From: Agapanthus africanus
Taxonomy: Eukaryota; Streptophyta; Magnoliopsida; Asparagales; Amaryllidaceae
Length of the DNA: 64,000 nucleotides
NCBI GenBank assembly: GCA_030015575.1
Contig: JASDDO010000024.1
Location: forward strand, 223,778,996 to 223,842,995
Reading direction: 5' to 3'
The notes under the pieces were generated by a model. That model was not told the DNA's origin. It ran no database searches and saw nothing but the letters and a program-made list of their open reading frames with translations. This document shows positions 34,527 through 46,248 of this stretch, piece by piece. Position numbers and translations under genes: made by a program. Numbering within the stretch: the stretch's first letter is position 1; each line of letters opens with the position of its first letter.

Positions 34527-34741
34527 CTTACGAGCCCTCTCGACTCGTAAGAGGGAGAAATTCTCTTATAGGATCCTTTCGACTTATGAGAGAAAACCAC
34601 ACTTGGGAATCCTCACGATTCCTAAGTAGAAAATCCACTTACGAGATCCTCTCGATCCGTAGGGAGAAAAGTCTCTATGAGACCCTCACGGCTCATAGAG
34701 TTGAAAAGCCTTAGGCGGCAGACCTGAACCTGCAACCTAAG
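34527..34741 (+). repeat. Six-hairpin cassette, copy 3 (215 nt)
   Basis: Arms in order: CTTACGAG/CTCGTAAG, CTCTTATAGG/CTTATGAGAG, ACTTGGGAAT/ATTCCTAAGT, CTTACGAG/TCCGTAGG (one mismatch), CTCTATGAG/CTCATAGAG and CTTAGG/CCTAAG. Order, spacing and total length equal those of copies 1 and 2. Confidence 0.78.
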
Positions 34742-34858
34742 CCATCGCTACCTCTCGGAGGAGTTAAGTTGCCCACTGATCAGGTTCATCGAAAATACCA
34801 TAACAAAAAGGGGAAAAGGCGAAGAAATAGTACCAGACATTGCAAGAAAGAATGTGTC

Positions 34859-34864
34859 TTTATT
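34859..34864 (-). terminator. Poly(A) signal of the antisense gene
   Basis: AATAAA on the minus strand, about 100 bp beyond the stop codon of the antisense gene. Confidence 0.55.
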
Positions 34865-34961
34865 CATAAATTCAATCAAAATACAAGGCGGATCGTATAA
34901 AGAATAAAAAATGCGTATATGCTATATACAAATTACAGGGGTGTAAACGATACAAAAATAT

Positions 34962-37900
34962 TCAGGGAGAAGGAAGCTTCTTGAACAACTCTATCAATTG
35001 CTCGCGTACTTCCTTCCACGCCTTCTCCTGATCAACTACCACTGCCAGTTCAGCCTCTACTTGAGCCCGCTGCTGCGTGAAGGATGTGAGCTCTTCCCCA
35101 ACAACCTGCTGAGCTGCTTCTTGGCCTCGGGCATCGCGCTCAGTGGCATCAAGCTTCCGCTTCAGCGCTAGCCCACTAGATATACGCTTGAGAAGACCTT
35201 CAAAGACGACTTTCACTTCAGCAGCATTCGTCCTAACCTCAGCACGAAGGCGAGCGGTCGCGTTTGAAGATTCCCGATGCGCCTTTAGCCGTAAAGCTGC
35301 CTCCTGCTCCAAATGGCGGAGATAAGAAACGCTTTGCTCAAGCCAAGCTGTCCGTTGGGCGCTCGCGGCCAAAACCTCGGGAGAAGGGCGCGTCGACTCC
35401 AACCGATGCAGGCGAGCCTCGATCTCTCTGCAGTGGTTAACCCACGATTCGACGACGCCTTCGTTATGAAAAGTTACGAGCGCCGCCAACATTGGGTTAA
35501 CATCCACAGCGAAATCTACGGCAGAAGGGAGGGCATCCATGTTGAGCTCTTCGATGTACCCGCTCAGCATACCCAGGCTCATCACAGCACCCTTTGAAGA
35601 CGGGCGTCTCAAGAAAGGACCCGCCGGTGAGAGAACGCGAGACTCAAAAGGGATCAGAGCTGGAACAATAGCTGCAAAACGAAACATGGTCAAACAATGA
35701 TTCGAAAAGTCGGTGAAAGATCATATAAAAAGGGAAAGGAATATGCTGTACCAGTCGCAACGGATGGCAAAGCCGGAGGCGCCGGTGGCAGCGCAGGCCT
35801 GGTGTCCCCTCCTTCGATTCGAGGCACTGCAATCAGGAAGAGGAAAAGTCAGATACGATCCTATATTCCCTCGAAAGAGATCAAGATAGCTCTTACCGGT
35901 ACCACTAGAGGGAGAAGTGAGCTCGGATGGGAAGGAGAAGTGTGGGAGCAACACTTGGTATAGATGATCGAAGAACACTCCTGAAAAGAGCATAGTGGTA
36001 TAACGTTAGTACATAAGCTATACTTTAAAAGATTAATGCATAAGTCGTAAATTCATACCTTCCGACATCCGCGATGGCACAAGGGAAGGCTGAGGAGCGA
36101 CCACCGCCAAAGCAGTAGTTGACGGTGTGCCTTCAGGCAATGGAGCATCGGCACTAGCCGCACCTGCGTTTAAAACAAAGACAAACTGGTTAAAAGAGAT
36201 TGTGAGGTATATATAAACGAAGAACATTGGTCATTCAAAATTTACCCGACAAGCTGCCAGCAGAAACCGAGGCAATCCCTTCCTCCACTGACGGAAGGCC
36301 ACCGCCTGTAGCTTCATCACCCGACTCGAGGGGAACCGTTGTTATGCTCGCAAGCTCTACAGGCGGCGGGCGACCATAGGCAGGGAGGGCTATGATAGGA
36401 ACATTTTCAGATTCCTGAGAAGGAGCGTCTAGCCCGTCTTCAGGAATCATGGCCGCCTCACCCGCTGCTCCCTCAGGATCGGCGGTCGCAGCTGCCTCGT
36501 CCATCGGCACCACGAGGTCCCCAGCCTCAAGCACCTCGCCCTCTACCGCCTTCGGCTCGGTTGAGACAATCATCTCATCTGCCGCCACTTCAGGTGCGAC
36601 ATCAATGACACTCTCCGCGGCAGGTCCCTCAATCTCGGCTCCAGGCCCCATGACCCCGACAACGTTGCTCACTGTCGGTTCGGGTTCAGCAAGTACCGCT
36701 TCCTCTGCTCCCCTGGGTTCGACGGTCGTCTCCACCTCCCCCTCAATTGGACTTGACCCTGCAAGATGGGATACGTATGAGCCAATAGCTTTACAATTCG
36801 TACAACAAGGGTCTGAAAGGAGTACTACCTGAAGCAGATTTATCATTGGCTCTCCGAACCGCGCGCGCCACTTGCCGACGAGCAGTAGACAGGGCAACAG
36901 GGGGCTCTTCGGAAGGAGTACTAGCGCGAGGAATGGTGCTAGGGCCCGCTCCCGTGGCCAAAGCAGCCTTCCGCGCCTTTGCTTCACGTCTCAACCGCTT
37001 CCGCTCTTCTCGAGCCGTTGAGACGGATGCCATCAGAGCTTCCTTGAGTGAAGCATCCTCATCCGTATAGAGGGATGCCTCCAGATTTTTCAGAGCATCC
37101 CTCGTCGTTGCGTCAAGCCGAGGCTCTTGCGGCAGCTTCGACGGAGCCGGGGCTTCGGTGGCAAGCTCGGGAAGGATCCCCGCATCAACTGATATAGCCC
37201 CTGTAAAGAAACAAAAGAAGGTTAAATTGACCACCAGAAGAAATAACAAACTTTCCCTATAAAAAAAAAAGAAAAGGGGTGGAGCATACCAACACCTGCC
37301 AGGGCACGCCTCTCCTCCTCTTCCTGGAAGGTTTTCAGAGAGGCAGCAATAGCCTCTTCGGTAGAAACACCTGTTGAAAAGGGAGCAAATATCAGTTAAA
37401 GATAATAATAAAAAGTGCAATAAAATGACGAAGAAAGTGGCTGATGATTACCTGACTCAGCGAGTTTACTTAACATCGCTTCGAGCCTCGCCGATCGCTC
37501 CGAAGCTGCAATGGCGGCAGCCAAATTAGTGTCTGCAGGGTCTACCAAGAAGCCCTCGTTGCTGCCATATTCACTTATGCCTTCGTTGGGAGGAGCCGCA
37601 GGCTCTAGGCTAAGGATCGCATCGAGGGAAAGGGTGGACTTTTTCTTCTTCTGTCCGCCAGCTTTGGATCCACTCGGAGCAGCTTTGCGCTTGGCAGTCA
37701 CTTTCGGGCGGCGAGTCCCGATATCCGCTCCTGCGCCCGACTCTGGCGATACCACTTTAACCGTCTTTGTCGGAGCACGGGGCGCCGTTGGTGCATCCAC
37801 CGTAGTAGACAGTGGCAATCCACGCGGAGGGGCCAACACGCGTGGTCGGTCAGCTCCGGCATCTTTTATCGGGAGGGTGACCTGGGTCCTTGGCTGCAAG

Positions 37901-39777
37901 GGAGCCTTGCGATCACCGCCAGGAGGCGCACCCCTACGGTCAACCAGCAGGCGTTTCTCCATTAAAATGATTGGGCCCATAGCGTGCGCATACCAGGCCA
38001 CATATGAATTAAGCATCTTAGGGACACAGCTGGGTTCACTAATGAAGAAATAGGAACCCGTGTTAAGCCGTATAAAGTGATGCATCGCATTCTTTATCCC
38101 CTCTGAGCCAACCACGGGCGTTTCCAAGAAGGCTTCCATCAGGATCCCCTGGTTGTAGCTTGATTGCTGGGCAAATCGATGCGGATTATACCTCATAAAC
38201 AAAGCCGTCTTATTCTGCCGAAACACTAGGTAGCCCGGCCGAATGGAGTAGAGATGGAGGATTTCCCGAGCCTTCAGTACAGAAGCCCCGCCCTTAAACT
38301 CGTCACGTAGGGGCACCACCGACTTAGTAGTCTCCGAGCCTATGGTGATAACCTTATCCACGAAAGAAATCGTCGCTCTGACCAAATGTGGGCGCAGGGG
38401 GAGTCCCCTAGAATCCCGCGGGGATGCAAACACAATTGAAGCCCCGACTAACCGTATGACTCTCGGGAGTCTGTACTTCTCGAAGAATGGAGGAGTCTTG
38501 TGGGCGCCAAACACCCCTCGCACGTGCATCTCCATCCAAGAAACGAAGTAATGCATCGGGAAGTTAGCAGGCTGTGCCCCAGGATCATTGGCGTCCGCCG
38601 CTACGCTGAGTCCATGATAAAGGTAAGCTAACCCAGCAATTACTACCGACAACTGCAGACCGGCCACCATCCGATGCGCCGGGTAAAAGACAGAGAGCCG
38701 CATGAAGCGCGGGTGCATAGGGAGCGTGAAGTTGCATAACCACAAGCCCAAGAACCCAATAAAGAAGGTTTCCTCATCCATGCCGGGGACGGCGATTTCC
38801 GAGAAAGCGACGATGGCAGCATTGGGGAGATAGAAATCCCTCTGGTTATTCTCCGATACGGGTCGGCGATCCAAACCGAAACCAAAGGGGTCGTCAAGCT
38901 GAGCGAACTTCTCGCTCTGCTCTGATAAGAACTCCGGGCGGATAAAGCGAGCAATGAAAGCTGCGAAACTGACGCCCTTGTCTCCCGATTCCAAATGGAG
39001 TTCCTCATAGATCTCCAACACCTTCACCAAACCCGGATGCTGATGCTGAATGGCATTCTCCGGGGTTAAGTCAAATACCAGCTGCTTGGTGGCAAAGACG
39101 TACTCGTCAGGAGGAAGCAACTCCTCGTAGTGCTCTCCCCTCATTGGCAGACCTGAAATTTCGGCAAATTCCTCCAAAGAGATAGAGACTTCCTTATCCG
39201 CCATCAGGAAGGTATGGGTGGGGATATTCCATTGTTCAACGAAGGCCTTTATCCACCACGTTGGAGGAGAGGGGTACTCGAAGAGCGAGACGAAGACGGC
39301 CGAGTATAGACCAATCTTCGTCAGGTGGGTCCTCTTCGCCGATAGAATGTATCGGGCCCACTGCAAATATCCGGCGGGGGGTCGTGGGATCATTCCAATG
39401 TTATAAGCCTGTCCTCAAGGGCGTGCTTCGCCCTGACAGATTCGCCTCCCCAGAATATCTATCGCCGGCGGCGGCTGCACGGGGATGGCGCCGATTGCAG
39501 GATGAAGGAGGTCATCAGAATTCCAATTCTTAACCTCCACGGCATACTTCACCGGGGGTTCGTCCGCATAAGGAATCGTAACAATGGGCTCGGAGGGCGC
39601 GGCGGAACTAAAATTGCGACGGTCTTGGATGATCTGGCTATACCACCTTCCCCACAGATGGAGCTTTTTGCACTCAGGATCGTGATCTTTAATAAGAGCG
39701 AACACCACCCGATCCACTGGCGCATGGGGGAACCCTCCTTCCGAGCGAACGAAGGGAAAAGACAAGTCGTCAGACAT
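34962..39777 (-). CDS. Antisense eight-exon gene, plant-mobile-domain-like protein (one internal stop)
   Basis: The gene lies opposite to pol, between pol and the 3' LTR. Exons by GT-AG sites: 39777-37452, 37370-37296, 37200-36829, 36758-36246, 36163-36059, 35980-35897, 35826-35752, 35671-34962. The sum is 4260 nt, an exact multiple of three (1419 codons plus stop), and all seven introns (70-95 bp) are phase 1. Exon 1 carries a domain resembling the plant mobile domain (THTFLMADKEVSISLEEF, ISGLPMRG; about residues 180-215), then a basic, probably nuclear-localising stretch (GGQKKKKS). Exons 3-5 encode an acidic, Ala/Pro-rich middle. Exon 8 is predicted coiled coil. A TGA at 39417-39415 interrupts exon 1 after 120 codons; the frame continues behind it. 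Tat elements are known to carry antisense frames of uncertain function. Exact splice sites are inference; for exon 2 a second donor at 37289 is also possible. Confidence 0.75.
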
Positions 39778-40545
39778 GTTTTCTGTGGAAAGACAAAAAA
39801 AAAATATATATCATTAGTGGCCTAACGCTTGGCATTTTAAAAAATATAAAAATCTTGCTCCACACTGTGATGCAGTGGGTAGGGGACCAAAGGGGGACCC
39901 ACAAAATCTGGATGATGTACATCATTTAATAAGACAATCCCATCATTAGATGGGACTGTCAATTCATAAAAAGTTCCCAATAGGATACACCCATTGGTGG
40001 GGAAGTCCCCAGAGACAAAGAGAAAATCTCCTCTTTTAGAGCAAAGCTCTGTCACAGAGTGACATTTGTCAAACTCTGGTCTCAGGGGAACAAGATTCCT
40101 TAAAAGAGCATGGCTCTGTGGTAATAATCGAAAATCCATCAACACTTAGAAGAATTGAAGTTTTTGAATTCTGAAAAATCCATGAAAACTCATAAAAAAA
40201 AAATTTCAGTTCATCCAAGAGCAAAGCTCTGTTCATGGGTCAAAACCCATGAACAGGACCTCTGTAAATCTTGAGAGCAAGGCTCTGGTGAAGAAGCCCC
40301 AATGGGGTTTTCTTTAGATCAAAGATCCCAAGAGCAAGGCGCTGTTGAAGAAACCCCAAAGGGGTTTTCTTTAGATCCAAGATCTACAAGAGCAAGGCTC
40401 TGTCAATTAAATTTAATTTGAATTAATCTGATTTTTTTTACCTAGAAATTCTAAGTTCTGAACTTGAAAGTTCTTGAGAGAAATCAAGAGCAAGGCTCTG
40501 AGAGTTAAAATTCTTGAAGATGGTAAGAAATAACCAAGGACCAAG
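39778..40545 (-). other. Leader of the antisense gene with short palindromes
   Basis: This is the non-coding stretch between the antisense TATA box and the ATG at 39777. It contains seven or more copies of AGAGCAAGGCTCT-like palindromes (about 40038, 40107, 40219, 40273, 40331, 40389, 40487). A strong splice acceptor (T-rich tract ending CCACAG, AG at 39784-39783) lies just before the ATG, so the leader may contain an intron. A possible donor is CTAG|GTAAAA at about 40442. No protein signature is present. Confidence 0.55.
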
Positions 40546-40560
40546 GGTCCTATTTATAGG
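40546..40560 (-). promoter_or_regulatory. TATA box of the antisense gene
   Basis: On the minus strand it reads CTATAAATAGGACCC, identical over 15 bases to the LTR sense TATA context. It lies about 770 bp upstream of the antisense ATG and about 100 bp from the 3' LTR. Confidence 0.65.
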
Positions 40561-40647
40561 CGCCTGCGCCCCTTCAACTGACCCCCCTTGATCCAACGGC
40601 TAAGATCTCGCCACCGTTGCACTTACGTCGCGCTACGTAAGCACAAC

Positions 40648-40661
40648 GGTGGGGGGGAATT
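40648..40661 (+). other. Polypurine tract of Tat-lineage element
   Basis: GGTGGGGGGGAATT stands directly before the 3' LTR, the expected plus-strand primer. Confidence 0.8.
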
Positions 40662-42614
40662 TGTTCCCCCAATCTGAGCAAGGCTCATTTGAATTTTGAA
40701 AATTCAAATTTTCTGAAGCAACGCTTCAAATTCCGTGCGTTGCGCAATGCGCAAGCGATCCACAGTGCGACACGTGTCTGCGCAGTTGCGCAAGCGCACC
40801 GCTGCGCGACACGTGTCTGCGCAGTTGCGCAAACACTGTTGCGCAAGTGCACTGCTGCGCGACACGTGTCTGCGCAGTTGCGCAAGCACTGTTGCGCAAG
40901 CCTTCCACTGCGCGACACGTGTCAGAATGAAAATTTAAATGAAATCTTTTCTGTTCTTTCCAAAACCAGAAGATTTTCTTCTGCCTTTGGATCAAAGATC
41001 CAGCAGTGGGAAAATTCCCAAAATCACTCAGAAAAGATCTTGTTAACAAATTCAACAAATTTGTGAGCACTATAAATAGGACCCCAGACCTCATTCGATG
41101 GGCATCAACTTGAAGAATCAACTTCTGGCATAAAAAAAAGAGAAAAGAAAGAACTCTTGAAGATTAATCAAGAACATAAAAAAAAGGTAAAAAACTTCTT
41201 TTGAAGAAGGGAAAAATCTCTGAAGAACAGAGGATTAAAAAGTGAATAATTCAATAAAAATAAATAAATAGTGCCTTGCACTTGTTGTGAACCCTTGGTT
41301 CTGTGAAATCAGGGAAAACAAGAAGAAAAAAACTTGTTTTCCTTTGATCCAAATTTGGATCAAAAGTGCTATGCACTTTTGTTCTTAAATCTGAAAAATT
41401 CTTGGGGTTCTGCACAAATGCAACCCATTATTTAAAAGGGCCTGGCCCAAATCAAATTGCAACATAATAAAGGGGCAGAGCCCTGTTTGGATTGATTTTC
41501 TAGTCGAGCAAAGCCCAAAATAAATAAAAAAAATTGGACTTAACCCAATCATGGCTGTAAGTCCTTAAATTAAATTGATTGAGCAAAATGGCTCTCCTAA
41601 ACCAATTCACGACCGGTTCGAGGGTACATCTCCGAACTCCTTTGACATCCCTCGTTGTAATTCATCAACGACGTCAAAGAGGTGACGGGTCCCAACGACC
41701 ACACATCCAAACGGATCGAAACGTCCCTAAACTAATATCGGACCGAAACGTCCCTAAACTAATATCGGACCGAAACGTCCCTAAACTAATATCGGACCGA
41801 AACGTCCTTAAACTAATAATGGACTGAGATGTCCTTAAACTAATATCGGACCACCACGTCCCTAAACTGGCACGATAGGGCCCAAACGCTCTTTCGCTGG
41901 ATCTAAACGGTCCCGTTTAAGTTGATCTTAGCCCCAAACACGGCTAACGTATCCTTAAACATTCAAGTGAACTATAAAACTCCAAATAAACTCTAGTCCT
42001 AGGGTACATCTCTGAACTCCTCTGACATTTATCGTTGTGATCCTTCAACGACGTCAGAGAGGTGACGGGTCCCGACGGCCAGATATTAAACCAATCACTA
42101 CGTCAAGTCGATCTTAGTCCAAAACAGGACTAACGTATCCTTGACGAACGTTTAAGTTGATCTTAGACGCAACGCGACTAATGCATCCTTAAACTAAAAA
42201 CACCAAACCCAAATCTAAGTAAATACGGATTTGGACTAATCCACGTCCTACGGGTGACGGCATTACTCAGTCTCCGTATACAATCCACGGGCAACCACAA
42301 ACAAAACAAACACACACGACACGAAGTGAAATTCTGGAGAAGGAGAAAGTTGTTACCGCGATGCGGTAGCGTAATTAACTGCAGGGGCTTGCGCCTGCAG
42401 GGAAGAGCGTCCCCACAATCAAAAACCCCTCAAGCGAGGGAGAATCTGACGAAGTCTGCTACATCGGCCGCATCCGTCTAAACCTCCGATACACGGTGCT
42501 ATAAATCAATTTGGCATTTTCGGAGGGGTGGACGGATAGCACCAAATAGCATCTGCCCCGAATCGCAGCGTCAGGACCAAGCAGTCCTGTTCGGCCGCCT
42601 TTCGGAGGGGAACA
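40662..42614 (+). repeat. 3' LTR of Tat-lineage element (1953 bp)
   Basis: This is a near-identical copy of 20745-22670 with one extra 27-bp unit and about a dozen substitutions. G-boxes are at 40769, 40808, 40861 and 40914; TATA is at about 41070. GAAGG (42615-42619) follows as the target duplication. Confidence 0.94.
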
Positions 42615-42619
42615 GAAGG

Positions 42620-45107
42620 TTCAGTTAACTTGGTTCATGATTTTTTAATGCAAGTCATGGGTCACTGTACCAGAGAGAGAGATAGAAAAACACTCAGCGT
42701 GTACTCTATCAAGATTAGATTGGTTTTCACTTTATCTAATCAGGATGGCTCTCACTGTTTCCTCGAATTTTCTTTCAAACCTTAAAAGGAGAACTAGTCG
42801 GGATCATTTACACTTTACAAGTTCGCTAACCGTTCAGCCAGGCCAGTGTTGGTACTCCGAGGAAGGTCCCTCGTGTTTTCGCATGGACCCAATTAATAAC
42901 CGCATTTCCGTAGAGGCGTAAGCTCGTTAACACTTTCTAAACACCTAATATGTTAGCTAATTGTGAAGTGAAAAATCTTCCAAGGAGTAATACATACTCA
43001 TCAGTGGGAATCGGGACCCAACTATCATCATGTGATAACCTGACGGAATCTACTCAAGTCACCACACTCCAGAAGGTATGCTTATGCCTGGAAAGTTTCA
43101 CGTATGTTTAAAACTCCCGATGTGGTTTTTGCAGAGATAGCATTATTCCTCTTCCTTCGGTTCGCGCCCTAGTTCAGTTAGCCCCTAAGACCCAATGACC
43201 TTGACGAATAATCAACAAATCAAGGGTCATAGTCAAGTTCAACCCGTCTTTATCTTGATTGCGTTAAACCCACCCGCACGACCCTTGAAAAATAATCAAC
43301 AAAGTCGTACGACTGTCCTAACCAATCCACATATCCTTGCGACAGAAAAGTATTACAGAGCCATCTCACACTACACCTCGGCGAATAGCAATGACAAACG
43401 TAGCACGAATACTAAGTAATACTAATCTGAAATGACGGAGGGCTACGGCTGGTTTTTGGAGAAAAACCTTTAACTTAATGAACTTGATATCGTTGAAGGA
43501 ACTCGAGTGGCTTTGAAATGGAGTGGTTTAAACTCCGCCTTTTAAAACTAGTAACATAAACTTTTGCTTAAGAGCGAACTCCAAATGAAGGGATCAAGGC
43601 TCTTCCCTCATAGAATGAGGTGCGGGATATTTCTAACTGAATACATCTATGCAAAGCAAAAGAATATGACTATGAGTTTTGAAGAAAATCGAGTAGTTTT
43701 AAAAATTAGTTCCGACATCATCATTTAGGTTTATTTTTCCTTGTATTATTTAGATAATGCGTTCCCATCATTTTATATTTCCAAGCCACAAAAGAAACAA
43801 CCAAAATAACATGTTATTTATATTACATCTGCATTAGCCACGGGGCCCCGTCATGCACCGTTAGATTACTTAACTAACGGCAGAGCGGGGGAAGGACTAG
43901 TGTGGATGCAAAACATATAGAAGCATCTACTAAATATATATAATATATATCAATATCGCAGGCAGATAATATTCATCACAGGCATATAAAAATCATCACA
44001 AGCATGCAAACAAAAATATGAAATAGCGGATAATTTAGGAGCCCCGCGTTTCATTTGAGCCCATAAATGAGACGTGACGTTCTCCGGTCGTGTGGATAGC
44101 CAGTGTAATGAAGAACCTAGACCCCTACGAGTGCGGCAAGTTACCTGCCAGTCCCCGAAGTGAGGCAACCCCAATCAACAAAATTGAATGGGCCACCCAA
44201 CACTTCATGGAATCCGGTAACTTGAGCACCCCTCCATGGGTCAACCTATACCCCCTACGAGTGCGGCGAATAGCCCGTCAATTCTAGAGTAAGTCCCCAC
44301 GGTCTCAACGCCATGAGATGCGGGCACGTTGCCCTTTAGAACCCAGCTATTTGAGCACTCCTACGCGGGGTAATTCTAGTACAGAAAAGAAAATATATAT
44401 ACAGCGGTGACATCGACCTCAACCCGGTCGTGCCCCAATAAAAGAATATACAAACTGACAGAAACGACAGTTCACATGTTGGACGCTCGCTCCGCAATAA
44501 TGAATATACAAATGAATCTGAACTGTACATCTAATATTGCACGCAAGGCTATCCATCACGACAATCCATCCATAATATCGGTGTGAAACGGAACATCAAC
44601 GTGAATATCATGTTCATAAACCCGTCTGATTGTACATATAGCAACCAGTCGGATTGTACCGTGCAATGATATTCACGGTCGCAGAAACTAACAAACGCAC
44701 TGAAAACCACAAATTCAAAATTTCGATCGATTAAAACTTTCCGCATTGGCCCCAAACACAAACCAGTACTCAAACAAATCTGGGCCAAAACCAAATATCC
44801 CAAAAATCACATTTCCATAACCTAGAGCACCAGAAAAAAATTTGGGCACAAAGGCCCAAATTGGACTGCGGAACCAAAGCCATATAGCATGTTAGACGGC
44901 GGTTCCGCGGTCAAAATTTGGGCTCATGTGCCCAAATTTCTTTCAGGCCTCTAGTATTTCCTGCACATAATTTTAAGGCAATTTGAACAATTTTTTGAAC
45001 AACTTTAAAATTCGAACAGCAAGCGACGAAATGGAAATGCGAATCCGAAAATTCCGTCGATCGAAAATCTAAACTAGTGCAAACTAGCTAGTTAAGATTT
45101 ATGGAGT
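42620..45107. other. Unassigned sequence, possibly interior of a minus-strand element
   Basis: No reading frame with family resemblance. At its right end it abuts a minus-strand tRNA-Met primer site, so it may be the leader/interior of a non-autonomous element belonging to the LTR at 45121-46228. It contains two stem-loops sharing AATAATCAACAAA (43195-43230 and 43278-43308) and repeats of CCCCTACGAGTGCGGC near 44120-44270. Confidence 0.45.
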
Positions 45108-45120
45108 GGCTCTGATACCA
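45108..45120 (-). other. Primer-binding site, tRNA-Met, minus strand
   Basis: TGGTATCAGAGCC on the minus strand stands directly beside the LTR end CGAACCCAACA. The adjacency is typical of Ty1/copia-type elements. Confidence 0.75.
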
Positions 45121-46228
45121 TGTTGGGTTCGATGCCCATGCTGCGGAGGCCGCGGCCGAGGCGGAAGCGAAAACAAAAATTTACACGAGCACAAAACACC
45201 CGTAAAACTTAGAATACGATCCAAAAAGGTAAACTAGCTAACTAGAAATGCAAGGGTTGGGAAACTACAACTTTTGTCGCGTGTCCACCCAATTGTGGAA
45301 GACCCCTCCGAGCTCGTAGCCGCCGGAACCGTGCTTGAAAATCGACAACCCTCGCCAAAAACGATCCATCTGAGGGAAACCGGAGGAGAATCTAACCGAT
45401 GATCCAAACTTGCCAGGTGTGGATGGTCGGTGATGTGGGAATATTTCACTAAACTTTTCCTTCAAGAATCCATGCTCATGAGAGCAAGAAGAAGAAGAAG
45501 AAGAAGAAGGAGAAGAGAAAAATGGCTAAGTATTTTTCTCCACCATGAGGCATGAAGCATGTTGGATGAAACAAAAATGATCAAGTCCAAATGAAAAGAT
45601 AATGGCTACCTCTTTTACAACCATGGTGCAATAGTGCACTAATAAATGCACATCAAAATCCAAGCTATTTCTATCTAGAATCACAAGCATGCTTCATGTC
45701 ACCTCATTTCCTATTTATTTTTCTAAAAAGAAAAACAAATATGAGGTGTTTTTCTTCTAGAAGCATTCCTGTATAAATACGGAATACTTCACCTGGTATA
45801 TGTATCGCTACATATACGCATATCCGTATAAAAATAAGGACAGCACCAAAGAATGAAAATAAATAGTGAACAATAATACTAAAATATAAATATTAAAATA
45901 GATACATAAATTATTAAATCAAAACCCGATTTAATAATCCGGCTTAATCCTAAGCCGGCCAGTATTATCAACCGTCCGCTTAAAGTCCGTGTATCCCATA
46001 CACGTATTTAATCGGACCCCTGCACGTACCAACGTACGGCACCTAAATCTATCACCTAAACCGGGAAAATCCTCTGTGTGGGACTCTAAAGACTTGACAA
46101 TACGCTGGCAGTGGGTTTAACCACAAGCACGTCAGCGACACTAGCTGTACATAATGGCTACCCAGTACTTGTCGAAAAGGGGGTCGACAATCAAGTACGT
46201 CATCACCCTATTGAGCCTGAATGTGACA
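45121..46228 (-). repeat. Probable LTR of a minus-strand element (1108 bp)
   Basis: On the minus strand it runs TGTCACATTC to CGAACCCAACA, with a TATA-like GTATTTATAC near 45774. The downstream end is fixed by the primer site. The upstream end (46228) is inferred from the TGT...ACA termini only. No partner LTR is found in the window. A GAA-rich microsatellite is at 45484-45518. Confidence 0.6.
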
Positions 46229-46248
46229 ATTTCCGTACAGTCCAATCT

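Larger units (their letters stand above)
20745..42614 (+). mobile_element. Giant Tat-lineage Ty3/gypsy retrotransposon, 21.9 kb, with antisense gene
   Basis: Both LTRs, a primer site, a polypurine tract and a perfect target duplication are present. The lineage call rests on the polyprotein, in which a gypsy-type RNase H is followed by a second archaeal-type RNase H before integrase, a mark of the Tat group (Ogre, Retand and relatives). Between pol and the 3' LTR lie about 2.9 kb of tandem repeats and hairpins and a complete opposite-strand gene. Extra antisense frames at this place are known in Tat elements. The two LTRs differ by roughly a dozen substitutions in 1.9 kb plus one repeat unit, so the insertion is recent. 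I did not find an intact sense coding path: one stop interrupts integrase. Confidence 0.93.

Noticed and set aside
32603-34741. CRISPR-like array of palindromic repeats
   Set aside because: The stems vary and the loops are constant, there are no unique spacers of fixed length between identical repeats, and the context is a plant retrotransposon.
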